This document shows positions 11,201 to 19,215 of a DNA stretch of 64,000 nucleotides, in pieces. Both the position numbers and the translations under genes were made by a program. Under the pieces are notes generated by a model. The model did not search any database, was not told the origin of the DNA, and was given only the letters and a program-made list of their open reading frames with translations. Origin of the DNA: Agriotes lineatus (taxonomy: Eukaryota > Arthropoda > Insecta > Coleoptera > Elateridae). The DNA lies in NCBI GenBank assembly GCA_940337035.1, contig CALNHX010007716.1:1-64000 (forward strand), read 5' to 3'. Positions within the stretch are counted from its first letter, which is position 1; every line of letters begins with the position of its first letter.

Positions 11201-12796
11201 AACCGTTGCTGTGGCCAGTAGCACTTGGCTCTTCTTTGCGCCTAGGTTGGCGGCAATGATTGTGGGTTTTGGCTTCTTCTCTGGAGCGTTGGAGGTCTGC
11301 ATGGCTGCTGCGTGAGAAAACGTCTTCATCTTCGGAGCAGGTATCGGCTTTGATGGCGGCTGTGCCTTGTGAAGCAGAGTATGGTGTGGAAAGCGGCAGA
11401 TTTTGCAGTTATAATACGAACGACATTGTATATTAGAATCGTGTCGCAAACATCGAAAGCACAATCGGTAGGTTCTTACCACTTCTTGCTTTTCGTGGGT
11501 GGAGAGCCTCTGGAATTGACCACAGTTATCGATGTAATGGTCCCCATTGCACATCTTGCAGTTGAGATATCCGGCAGCGTAATTTTTCTGTGGCTTGTCC
11601 TGAGTTGGTTTTCGAGCTCCATCAATGGATTCCAAGGATTGGAACCGCATTTGTAAGAAGGCCATTAGAGTTTGGTGATCCTGAACTTCATTTGGGCACT
11701 GAAGCGATTGCTCATATAATTTGTTAGTTTCAGGATCCCATTTTCGAGTAATAACTCGGTTAATCCACGGACCCCAGCTGTCGGTGGAAATGCCCAAATT
11801 TTTGATTGCTTCCACACATTCCTTAGTGGAGTCATGCAATCTTTTCAACCCTTGGGCTGATTCCTTGGAGAGGACCGGCTGATCGAAGATGGTGTCTAGC
11901 AATTTGGTTAGAATAAGGCGATTATTTTGATACCTTTGTTGCAGCAAATTCCAAGCGGTGTTGTAGTTGGCTTGAGTCACTGCGAGATGCTGGATTAGTC
12001 GGCTGGGCTCTCCCTTGACATGCGTTTTTAAATACTGCATTTTGATGACATCATCCATGTTTTGGTTGTCATCTACTAATTTGGTGAATAGGTCCTTAAA
12101 AGTGGCCCATTCCTCATAATTTCCCTCGTATATGGGGATTTTAACTTGAGGAAGCGAGATGGCTGATGCTTGCTCGTTCCTTGTTGGTGCTTGTAACAAA
12201 TTAATTAAATTTCGGTACCTGTCTTTCAACGTAGTAAATTCAGGACTGAAGTGCGTCTGGTTTGAATCCATCTCGTTAGACATGACTTCTTCGTCCATCT
12301 CGATCACCCGGTCCCATTCTTCCTTTAATTCCCTCTTTGTGATGGCGGGCCTTCCGAGTGCTTGTTCCAGTTCGGCGTCGTCCAAAGATTGCTTAAAATT
12401 CTGCATCCGAATCTGCAGTTTTCGGATACGAACCTTTTGCTCGGGATTTACAACTGTTTCCTCTCGCCTCCTAGTTTCAGAGGGGTCGGGATTTTCAGTT
12501 GCCTTTAAACAGCTCTGCAAATAACTTTTTGCTTCGCAGTAGATGGCTTTAATTTGTTCGTAATACCCTGTGGTAAAATAATTATGTGTAGGAATACTTA
12601 GCTGCACCATTTTGGCGTGATTTTTGGTCACGGCGTTCCAAGTTTCGTCCAGCGTCTTGTTTCGGCTGGCGATGTAAGCTTCTGTTTTTCGGCTGGCAGG
12701 GTCCTTTTTGCTGTTGGAAAATACCTGCGTGATCTTCTGGCCGAGTTCTTCTTGGGCGACAGCTAGCTGATTGAATTCCTCCATATTGTTTGCCAT
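6560..12796 (-). CDS. BEL/Pao Gag-Pol polyprotein running in frame into an envelope-like protein; integrase core absent
   Basis: 2078 codons from the ATG at 12796. Gag (about 1-400) has a DUF1759-like capsid region (SLPQVKIPIYEGNYEEW at about 214). Cys/His knuckles lie at about 413-475. The retropepsin is at about 545-555 (LRVLIDPGSQGSF). The Pao-type RT has VFSTDIEKMYRQI at about 875 and the catalytic DFYVDDVLSG at about 953. RNase H is at about 1125-1260 (GFCDASERAFGA, FAWTDSMVTLGWI). The integrase H2C2 zinc finger is at about 1436-1474. The expected rve core and DUF5641 tail are then missing. Within about 20 residues the frame reaches a hydrophobic signal-like segment (about 1507-1520) and an envelope-like ectodomain. 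That ectodomain has a furin-type RREKR site near 1622, Cys residues, N-glycosylation sequons and a C-terminal membrane helix at about 2033-2050. Whether the fusion is translated as one protein, or env is made from a spliced RNA, cannot be seen here. Confidence 0.93.
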   Translation of the reverse strand: MANNMEEFNQLAVAQEELGQKITQVFSNSKKDPASRKTEAYIASRNKTLDETWNAVTKNHAKMVQLSIPTHNYFTTGYYEQIKAIYCEAKSYLQSCLKATENPDPSETRRREETVVNPEQKVRIRKLQIRMQNFKQSLDDAELEQALGRPAITKRELKEEWDRVIEMDEEVMSNEMDSNQTHFSPEFTTLKDRYRNLINLLQAPTRNEQASAISLPQVKIPIYEGNYEEWATFKDLFTKLVDDNQNMDDVIKMQYLKTHVKGEPSRLIQHLAVTQANYNTAWNLLQQRYQNNRLILTKLLDTIFDQPVLSKESAQGLKRLHDSTKECVEAIKNLGISTDSWGPWINRVITRKWDPETNKLYEQSLQCPNEVQDHQTLMAFLQMRFQSLESIDGARKPTQDKPQKNYAAGYLNCKMCNGDHYIDNCGQFQRLSTHEKQEVVRTYRLCFRCLRHDSNIQCRSYYNCKICRFPHHTLLHKAQPPSKPIPAPKMKTFSHAAAMQTSNAPEKKPKPTIIAANLGAKKSQVLLATATVQVKAASGMTHLLRVLIDPGSQGSFITEAAAELLALPRTKVRAEISGIGNSETKVAKWKITGLITPRFPSKFSLPVTLLVLPKLTKTMPSSPIPNIKMDAWKHVFIADPTFNRPGPIDILLGAEEYSQIILEGIKKSKDGILGQNTELGWILSGTMGSRPPTSLKVNTMVAKIEEDEQLQKFWNIEEASPQRKLSPDDQVCENKFTDTVQRDVDGRYVVRIPFKQTPVHMGRSKPSALARFIHLEKKLGQDQDLAVQYKKFMQEYLDLGHMEKVAREDENNGKYYIPHHGVIREASSSTRLRVVFDASSKASHGKSLNEMMYAGPKLQQELVDILLRWRTHRIVFSTDIEKMYRQIRMNNQDQEYQRVLWRFDKSQPIREYKLCTVTYGTASAPYLAIRTLHQLAQDEKVSFPLASEAVKKDFYVDDVLSGADTVEEAIQQQGQLISLLKRGGFTLHKWCSNESAIIQELPEELKEQTYLKISEDGVKKSLGIHWSPYEDVFCFKVDVKQQESTKRTILSEVAKIFDPLGWLAPVIITAKLLIQELWLENIKWDDPVSENIQGKWETLRSQLKAVEEITLPRWLFIKRESLVELHGFCDASERAFGAAIYTRVTTSSGQVKVSLLIAKSKVAPARAKTTLPRLELCAAVLLSNLLQRVIAALDLPKVSIFAWTDSMVTLGWIKGDPVRWKTFVANRVAEINNLIPAQHWNHVKSEENPADVISRVTSPEKLKNHLLWWDGPSWLVNKSSWPCQPDTATTEEEARSYTVHQTTIHQDENEVVHRFSSLTRMVRVMSHCRRFINKCKRLPTQSGCLSVKEMDDTILLLVKVIQGSDPILRATGSQLRQNKYVSSSNKLANLNPFIDQHGIIRVGGRLENSTLSFNEKHPIILPYSSHISKLIIQEAHLRTLHGGTQLTLSYIRRKYWIINAKKAVSSSIQKCFRCLRYKAEAEDKISTNIIQTRSSPAPRKSVASKWKLLLLIFTLLTTNTLSKAEFNIQKPDSGYYVEHIGHGKIERGTFRIEIQFERGKIEEDFETVTDMVDKFDNLCDSAKELSEDTLCKTLVHHLLEQKKQMEWIRDGMEEIITRREKRGVLGTVLTSIFGVNDEVYQDIDRLDKNQQELIKMDSQQSKFLLSALSRFNETEERIDKKLEHFQEKLNQGIRAINNMDKWYKATDSNRLNIHIISVYQVATNVISELCNYHIHILNVHFQQGNLYELITPAQIKQILANATSKLSPNLEILPTPILKVDIGHDDIYINVQGYFIIVEKTEYSLIKVTPIPLQISNGSYWMIDVPKGIFAVDYNLQMYFHKTDEEFKEELQISPTTYVCSPTVVKGIENNPNCIIDDIYHRVETSQCLLRRHRIQSIIWKQLYMENTWLFVVSKPTRIAITCSGNREEVTVNTTGVIQISSDCIIQTARNTLTPRHNRKYKILAGYSKAISINITNPITTNSFSEIAEEPVLTQSDHFEDLQASQLDFQEHIKNFTWKAIRHHSHLSIGVTGSLLGTAALLGAIYYIRQRITRRKPPPAQPQAEEYPLKTLNLEETI

Positions 12797-12866
12797 TTTC
12801 GGGGAACCGGGTGGGTTGGTAGATGTTGTTTTCTTCTCGGGATGTACCTCTTCTTAGTTGTAGACA

Positions 12867-12885
12867 GATCCGGCTCGAAGGACCA
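12867..12885 (-). other. tRNA primer binding site of the BEL element
   Basis: Directly next to the 5' LTR, the minus strand reads TGGTCCTTCGAGCCGGATC. This is complementary to a tRNA 3' end terminating in CCA, and it is a sequence I recognise as common in insect BEL/Pao elements. There is no spacer. Confidence 0.85.
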
Positions 12886-13561
12886 TGAACAGATTCGCCT
12901 GGAGGCTGTAGAAATCAGGCGTCCGTTACGTTATTTTGCTGGTTCCATCCCTTATGTTAAGCGCAGAACTGAGACAGCAGTTTCCGCTTTAAGACAGCTT
13001 AGTCATGCCACTTAACGGGATGATAATTCGTCACTGTGTGAGATGCAGCCTCACATCCCTTAATTATTTATAGGCTTGGACCCACAGCGACGCAGTAAGT
13101 GAATCTAACAAGTAAATGCAGACTGGTTTATTACAAAAATAATGGTTCTATATATACAAACAAATTTGCTTAGATCATAGTAATATACAAAGTTCATTTC
13201 TAATAACAGGTGCAATGTATTATATTCAGTAGGTTAATTTACTAGTCTTGCAAAACAATACTCAGCGGTTTTGCTTCCGTGATATGATATGGACTCCATG
13301 AACTCGAGCGTCTTTTATGCTGAGCTGCGATTGTAGGCATTTAAACCTTGTCACGGCCTTGCGTAATTGTGTACGCGAAGCCGTGTAAAAATGCTGAGCG
13401 GCGACTGCGAGGTGTTTAAACTTGACTGTGAGTAGGTCGCCGCGCTTGCATAATGCAATATTGCGTTTTTGGTGGCTTTTAACTTTTAGAATGTTTCGTA
13501 AAATTTAAATGAATAATTATAAATTTATATCTGGTTAATCTGTTAAAGACAAGATTAAACA
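12886..13561 (-). repeat. 5' LTR of the BEL element
   Basis: 676 bp, TG...CA, same length and apparently the same sequence as 5845-6520. The minus-strand transcript would start in this copy. Confidence 0.94.
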
Positions 13562-13566
13562 CTTCT
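13562..13566. repeat. Target site duplication of the BEL element (right)
   Basis: CTTCT, identical to 5840-5844. Confidence 0.93.
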
Positions 13567-14036
13567 TCTTTATTCTTTTCCAATTTTCCTTCTACCGCTT
13601 TGACCAGGATCTCTGCATGTTGTTCTGCCGTATTCTCTCTTTCCGCTGCCTCTTGTTCCAATTTCTGCACCGTTCTTTCGGCATCTTGTTTGAGCTCTTG
13701 TACCGTTCTTTCGGCATCTTGTCTGAGCTCTTGTATTTTATTGGTGAGTATTTGTTGTAATTTTTCGTCCCTTTCCTCTGCTTCCTTCCTGCTCTTTTCG
13801 TCCCTTTCCTCTGCTTCCTTCCTGCTCTTTTCTTCCCTTTCCTCTGCTTCCTTCCTCATTTGTACTATAGCTTCCATAATCCCACTTAATTCCTGTGTTT
13901 GTTTTGACGTTTGCGGCTGTTGTGTTTCGGACTGGTCACCCTGTGTTTGTTGTTCGGTCGGTGGCTCTTGTGCCTCCGCAACCTCTTCGGCTTGCTGTTC
14001 CTCGCTTCCGCTTTTCTTTTGCTGTCTTCGAGTCAT
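13562..14036 (-). pseudogene. Gypsy-1 Gag N-terminus and coiled coil, 5' portion
   Basis: The frame starts at the ATG at 14036 (MTRRQQKKSGSEEQQ). An acidic Gln-rich linker follows, then a strongly repetitive coiled coil with near-perfect 8-9 residue repeats (REEKSRKEAEERDEKSRKEAEE, then ELRQDAERTVQELKQDAERTVQ). The BEL element interrupts it at 13561, and the same frame resumes at 5844. The internal repeats suggest recent expansion of the helix. Confidence 0.85.
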
Positions 14037-14334
14037 TTTGTGTTCGATTTTTGTTGATTCGTTGATACAGATAGAATTTTGAGCGCTTACACCCACGGAC
14101 AAAACACCCACACAAATAAAGCTTTTCAAAAATTTTAGATCTTAATAACTTCCACCTACCTACTGTCTGTCAATTTATTTAATTACTTTAATTCCTTAAC
14201 AGCATTGAGCTCCTAGTGAATTTATAAAAAGCCCATGAATTAGGCGACCATTTAATTATTTTGCAATAGCCCAATACGTGGTTTATTTTTTATTTTACAA
14301 GCCTACACGTTATGTTAATTTTAAATTTTTCTTT
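14037..14334 (-). other. Gypsy-1 untranslated leader
   Basis: AT-rich sequence between the primer binding site and the gag ATG. No other coding feature is visible. Confidence 0.6.
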
Positions 14335-14353
14335 GCCGCAGCGTTGGACGCCA
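14335..14353 (-). other. Primer binding site of Gypsy-1
   Basis: The minus strand reads TGGCGTCCAACGCTGCGGC, which resembles the tRNA-Lys-type sites (TGGCGCCCAACG...) of many retroelements. If this is the site, the 5' LTR ends at 14362 (minus strand ...GGTCATTGCA), with an 8-nt spacer. The left LTR copy then extends about 244 bp beyond the window. Confidence 0.6.
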
Positions 14354-14361
14354 TTTATTTA

Positions 14362-15776
14362 TGCAATGACCCTTCTTTACGTATAATATTTGTATGTTTA
14401 TAATTGATGTGATAAATAAAAAGAGTCACCACACAATATTTTCCCTTTTTCTAATCCAATCATCTGATATACGAACTTCGCTAGCTCAATTATAAAACAG
14501 AGACATGAAATTAAAACTCAAAAACCCAGGTCTTGGGTTCCTAAACTTTCCTAGTTAAAATTTTTACGGTACGCCTCTGAACTGTAGACAGAATGTCTAA
14601 AATGTAGGCGTGATGTGCCGTTGTTAAACTGAAATGTCAATTCTATCAAACCAAGTTCGAGTTACCCTCAGCTCGCGTTTGAAATTGATTTATTAACAAT
14701 TAAATGAACAAATTTTATGGTAAGATTTTGAATACTTGTGCTTTCAAGGAGCGTCTAGGCAATCTTTTGTTTTCCAGATCGTTATTGGTGCATTTTTAAA
14801 GAGGACGCTAAAAAAACTCGTTTGTTTCTGGGGCTCCACTTGACGATTTTGATTGAAACTCCTGGGCAAATACCTCGCCATCCACAAGAACCTTTATGAT
14901 TTTTGTGTTCTCCAGGTCGTAATTAAGGTATGCCCAAATTTTCACGCCGATCGCGCGAGTCAAAATTTTACAATCCACTAACCTCACATTCGTAGCATCT
15001 CAGGCCCCCTTGTGAAGATCTGGGTGAAGTCTGTACTCCTGGCGGGCTTCTCGGATTGTTGTGGGCTTGGAGCTTGCTGTGTGGTGCTGCTGGAATAAAC
15101 TTGCCTCCCTATGTCTTCCCACGATGCTGCAAACTGATTCTGCGGAAGCTGGGGTCGTAGCCGTTCTCTGCCGATGATGCCTCGGAACGCAAAAAACTCA
15201 AGTGCGTGGAATCTTTTGCCTCCAATGGTTCTGATACACTAACACGTGCTGATCACTATGGTGCTATTTATTTTTATGTAAATTTATGCTTTCTATGAAA
15301 TTTTAATAATTAAAGATAGAGCAAAAACCAAGCACTTTCACCAATTTATTCAGAACAAAAGCTATCCCCGTTTATAATGACGTCAGCTTATTTACTAATT
15401 CGCCATTGGTCCCTGTGGGATCCTACGCGGATTTGAACCGCTTACCACTACAATGAAAGCCTGGGGCCTTAGCCAACTGAGCTATTGTGCCAGTTCTTAA
15501 TTAATTTAGATTCGGCTTTTAGTTTGTGCAAATCTATTATATTACGATTAAAATTATATTGCTAAACCCAATACACGGAATTTGAGCTTCCATATTTTTG
15601 TGCCCATTCAAAAATAATCAATGTCATTGGCGAATTATACCAGTGTTATTATGATTTGGCAATTTATGTGAATTTTCTCAGATGCTTGCATTATTACAAC
15701 TCTGTGCTTTAATGATTTAATTTGCTATTTGCTTGTACTGCAATCAGAGCCGATTTGAGGGCTAAATACCATCGCA
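14362..15776 (-). repeat. 5' LTR of Gypsy-1
   Basis: 14606-15776 aligns with 1-1036 at the window start. The inner part (14362-14605) is assigned to the LTR from the primer-site position and the TG...CA ends; its partner lies outside the window. It retains a 134-bp segment (14887-15020) that the other LTR lacks. Confidence 0.8.
15411..15492 (-). other. tRNA-like Pol III promoter module inside the Gypsy-1 LTR (right copy)
   Basis: Same module as 671-752. The A box at 15484-15473 reads TAGCTCAGTTGG and the B box at 15439-15429 reads GGTTCAAATCC. The A box differs from the left copy by one base and still fits the consensus in both. Confidence 0.75.
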
Positions 15777-15795
15777 ATATATATATAACAAACCG

Positions 15796-15839
<44 letters not shown>

Positions 15840-15858
15840 CGGTTTGTTTACAACTTTT
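15777..15858. repeat. (AT)n microsatellite inside a short palindrome
   Basis: About 45 bp of TA repeats are flanked by AACAAACCGCTATA on the left and its complement TATAGCGGTTTGTT on the right. The right arm is the 3' end of the adjacent minus-strand LINE, whose tail would be this (TA)n run. The left arm is a second, opposite 13-bp copy of the same end. Confidence 0.75.
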
Positions 15859-15861
15859 AAG

Positions 15862-16912
15862 TCATCTACCGCATCTCAGTTTCCACATTTTTCTATCAGC
15901 ATAATCGTCTTCTTCCAAATTTCTTTTTTGCATAGCTTCCCTTATACCATCATTCCATGATTTTTTTGGCCTTCCTCTTTTTCTCCTGTAACGTGGCTTC
16001 CATTCCCATACTTTTTTTGGTAGTCTATCGGTGTTCATCCTTCTCATGTGCCCATACCAAAGTAGTTGTTTCTGTTCAACTGTATCGGTAAGTGATTTAT
16101 TTATTTGCATTAGTTCTTTAATTCTTTCGTTTCTTACGCGGTCCATTATTGTTAACTTGCAGCATCGCCTCCAGAACATCATTTCTGTGGAATTAATTTT
16201 GTCTTTTATTTTTTTATTTACAGTTCATCCTTCGGCTCCGTATGTAACGCTACTTTCGATAAAAGTACTAAATAGCCTTTTTTTAGTTTTATTAGTTATT
16301 TTGTCATTCCACAGTACTGGATGCAGTTTTCTAATTACAGTTTTTGTTCTTCTTATTTTGCTTTGTATATCCTGTTCGTCTCTTCCATCTGCTGTTATAG
16401 TGACTCCTAGATATCTGTAATGTTTTGTATGTTTAATTATGCCTCTGTCTGTATTGAGATCGTGTCCTTGACCTCCAATGACCATGTATTCTGTTTTCTC
16501 CATGTTTATACTCAGACCCCACTTTTCATACTCGTCTACTAATTTTCTAAACATGTAGTTTATGTCGTCCTCGTCTTTGGCAATTATTATCTGGTCATCA
16601 GCAAGTAAAAGACTGTATATGTTATCCTGTCCAATATTTAAACCCATCGAGCTGCACTGTCTTCGCCATTTTTTCAAAGCCTTGTCTATATAAATTTTAA
16701 ATAATGAAGGGGAAAGACAGCACCCTTGTCTCAGTCCCTTGTTTACTAGGAATTCGTCAGAAAAACACTGTCCCACCTTCACTTTGCTCTTTGTACCATT
16801 ATACATTTGTTTTATAACATTTATATATGTTCTATCTATGTTTTTATCTTCCAATGCTTCCCACAGTTTTTTAACAGGTACAGTGTCGTAGGCTTTTTTC
16901 AAGTCTATACCG
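15862..16912 (-). pseudogene. LINE reverse transcriptase, C-terminal half
   Basis: The minus-strand frame begins at DLKKAYDTVPVKKLW and runs through GLRQGCCLSPSLF, the catalytic LLLADDQIII motif, the GLSINMEKTEYM segment and the YRYLGVTITADG thumb region. Near 16222 the frame stops at GAEG followed by TGA, where related proteins have Trp. Beyond the stop the same frame continues to a C-terminal region with WYGHMRRM, RRKRGRPKKSW and a final MWKLRCGR, ending at the TGA at 15862. One Trp-to-stop change thus separates this half from an open frame. The 3' UTR is under 30 bp. Confidence 0.88.
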
Positions 16913-16914
16913 TC

Positions 16915-17224
16915 CTTACGAATATATTTAATGATTGCATGAAAGAAACGGATATTCCAGAAGAATGGAAAATAGCTTATATAAGCTCTATTCATAAAAA
17001 GGGCAATAAAATGGACTGCGGAAACTATAGGGGAATTAGCGTCCCGTCATCATTGGGTAGACTGTATGGACGAATAATTAAGGCTAGAATAGAAGAAAAT
17101 TTAGAAGAATCAGAAGAACAAAGCGGTTTTAGACCAGGTAGATCTTGCATAGACAATATCTTTTGCATAAAACAGTTGGCAGAGAAAATGATAGCACACG
17201 GACGAGAGATGCACATTATTGTTA
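16915..17224 (+). pseudogene. LINE reverse transcriptase, N-terminal segment (inverted)
   Basis: The plus strand reads FNDCMKETDIPEEWKIAYI, then HKKGNKMDCGNYRGISV, GRLYGRIIKARIEE and EQSGFRPGRSCIDNIF, the conserved start of LINE RT (RT domains 0-2). Coding similarity ends near 17220 at MHII, where the partner on the other strand takes over. The orientation is opposite to the C-terminal half. Confidence 0.88.
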
Positions 17225-17590
17225 AGTATAATTGTTATAATGGAATAGAGTGTACCTAACTCCTACCTATTTTATTTTTTGTAACCTTGTTTCATGTTTA
17301 AATTTTAAAATTATTAGAATCAATATTTTGTATTACCCCCCTCCCCTTCCTCTTATTTTTACATGTGGAGGCCACATGCATCCTTTGCCCGGTAGGCCAA
17401 ATTTTTCCAGTTCGACGCTGTTTATAAGTTTTCTTGAACATATATAAGTGCACTTGGGAGTAATACAATTTGTTGGCGCCTTGATAATTAGGACCTTCCA
17501 TCACTAAAGAATACACGCCGTCTTCACTGAAGCTAGTGACGGGCCCCCAAATACACTTTTATAGCGTATAATAAATATAGAAGGCTCACC
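17225..17590. other. AT-rich sequence, no recognised feature
   Basis: Contains only short ORFs and a C/T-rich run at 17335-17355. Nothing here looks coding. Confidence 0.5.
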
Positions 17591-17594
17591 TAAA

Positions 17595-19215
17595 GGTAAG
17601 AGAAAAGCTAACAAAGTGAAGATCGCAGAAGAAGAACAATACAAGTTTATGTACGTATGAGATATTTTTATTAATAGACAGAGTCTGCTCTTTCTTGGCT
17701 CCCTTGTATTTCAAGAAATCCAAGAATTCTAACAGAGGGGCAAATGTTGATAATAAACAAGGACTACAAGAAAAGAACAATTTGTCACATAAGTAGAGTT
17801 TTAAACAAGCTTAATTTATGTGCGTATAAGATATTTGTGTTAAGACATAGTCTCTTTTTTTTGGGCCTCTTTTATTTATATGTTAATGAAGGAGAAAATG
17901 TCGATAACAAGTGAAGATGACAGAAGAAGAACGATATGATTAACAAAAGTAGAGTATTAGAAATTTTAATCGATCTACGTATGAGGTATCTTTGTGAATG
18001 GACAAAGTCTGCTCTTCTATTGCTTACTTGTTTTTTAAAACGAAAGAATGGTAATGTAAGAGTAAACGTTGATAATAAGTAAAGTTTATAGAGAAAGAAA
18101 AATGATATGATTCACAATAGCAGAGTTTTAAGGAATCATAGTTTATGTACGCATGAGGTACCTTTCTGTGGACAAATTCCGTTTTCTTTAACTTGCTTGT
18201 ATTTTGGAAAATAAAAGAATGCTACTGGTAGAGCAAATGTCGATAATAGGTGAAGATCACAGAAGAAGAACTATTTGAGTCAGAAAAATAGAGTTCCAAG
18301 CAATCTTAATTTATATGCGTATGATATATTTTTGTTAATTAACTTCTTTGGCTTTCTGGTATTTTAAAAAATTTAGCCATTCCAATAAAAGAGCAAATAT
18401 TGATATTATTAAGTGAATACCACAAGATAAGATCGATGTGAGCCACATAAGTAGAGTTTTAAGCAATGTTAGGTTTATGTGCATATGAGATATTTTTGTT
18501 AATGAGCAAAGTTTGCTCTTCTTTGGCTTTTTTGGATTTTGGGAAACAAGAAAATGCTAATATAAGAGCAAATTCCAATAGCAAGTAACGGTCATAGAAG
18601 AAGAATGATGTGATTCGCAAAAGTAAAGTTTTAAGCAATTTATGTGCGTATAAGATATTTCCGTTAATTGACCGAGTCTGCTCTTGTATGGCTTCCTTGG
18701 ATTTCAGAAAACGAGAAAATGTTAATGAGCCAATGTCGATAACAAGTGAAGATCATAGAAGAACGATATTGTTCACAAAAATAGAGTTTTAAAGAATCTT
18801 AATCGATGTCCGTATAAGGTACTTCTTTTAATGGACCTGTATGTTTGGAAAACAAAACTATGTTAATGGAAAACCATATGACGAAAACAAGTGAAGACTA
18901 CACCAGCAGCACGATGTGAGTCACAGAGGTAGAGTTGTAAGGAATCTTAGTTTATGTGCGTTTTCGTTAATCGACAGTTTGCTCTTCTCGGGATTCTTCG
19001 GAGTGCAGGAAACAAAATAATACTAATGGAAGAACAACGATATGATTCACAAAAGTAGAACTTTTATCAATGGAAATAGTCTGCTCTTATTTGGGTTCCT
19101 TGTATTTTAGAAAACCAAACAATGTTAATAAAAGGCCAAGTGTTGATAACAAGTTAAAATTCTACAAAGGTAGAATTTTAAGGAATCTTAATATATGTAC
19201 GCATGAAGTACCTTT
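17595..19215 (+). repeat. Degenerate tandem satellite array, ~165-bp monomer
   Basis: The landmark block 'gacagagtctgctcttctttggcttccttg' recurs in diverged form near 17679, 17843, 18000, 18171, 18337, 18503, 18670, 18830, 18972 and 19071, mostly about 165 bp apart. Each copy is followed by '...gataacaagtgaagatcacagaagaagaacgat', then 'tagagttttaaggaatcttaatttatgtacgtatgaga'. Copies differ by point changes and deletions, so the array is old. No long frame spans it. Confidence 0.88.

Larger units (their letters stand above)
5845..13561 (-). mobile_element. BEL/Pao LTR retrotransposon with envelope-like region, nested in Gypsy-1
   Basis: The element is 7717 bp long. It has two 676-bp LTRs that look identical by eye, a primer binding site touching the 5' LTR, a 5-bp target duplication, and one ORF of 2078 codons without a stop or frameshift. 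It inserted into the gag of Gypsy-1, so it is the younger of the two. Despite the intact frame, the integrase catalytic core is missing, so this copy would need integrase supplied by a relative. No convincing polypurine tract is visible next to the 3' LTR. Confidence 0.95.
1..15776 (-). mobile_element. Ty3/Gypsy LTR retrotransposon (Gypsy-1), host of a nested BEL/Pao insertion
   Basis: Long direct repeats at 1-1036 and 14606-15776 flank gag, protease, RT, RNase H and integrase remnants, all on the minus strand and in Ty3/Gypsy order. The window starts inside the left (3') LTR, so about 240 bp of it is missing. The LTR copies differ by only a handful of substitutions plus one 134-bp indel, so the insertion is recent. 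The coding region is nevertheless broken by several frameshifts. A complete BEL/Pao element at 5845-13561 interrupts gag. Without that insertion the element would be about 8 kb. Confidence 0.93.
15850..17224 (-). mobile_element. Non-LTR retrotransposon (LINE) copy with inverted 5' segment
   Basis: 15862-16910 encodes the second half of a LINE reverse transcriptase and its C-terminus on the minus strand. 16915-17224 encodes the preceding part of the same RT on the plus strand. The plus-strand piece ends at about ...HII, and the minus-strand piece begins at ...DLKKAYDTV, adjacent positions in the RT sequence. This is the product expected from twin priming. The element ends in a short 3' UTR and a (TA)n tail. 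Confidence 0.88.

Noticed and set aside
16031..16420. 129-codon plus-strand frame in the LINE
   Set aside because: Antisense of the RT-coding minus strand.
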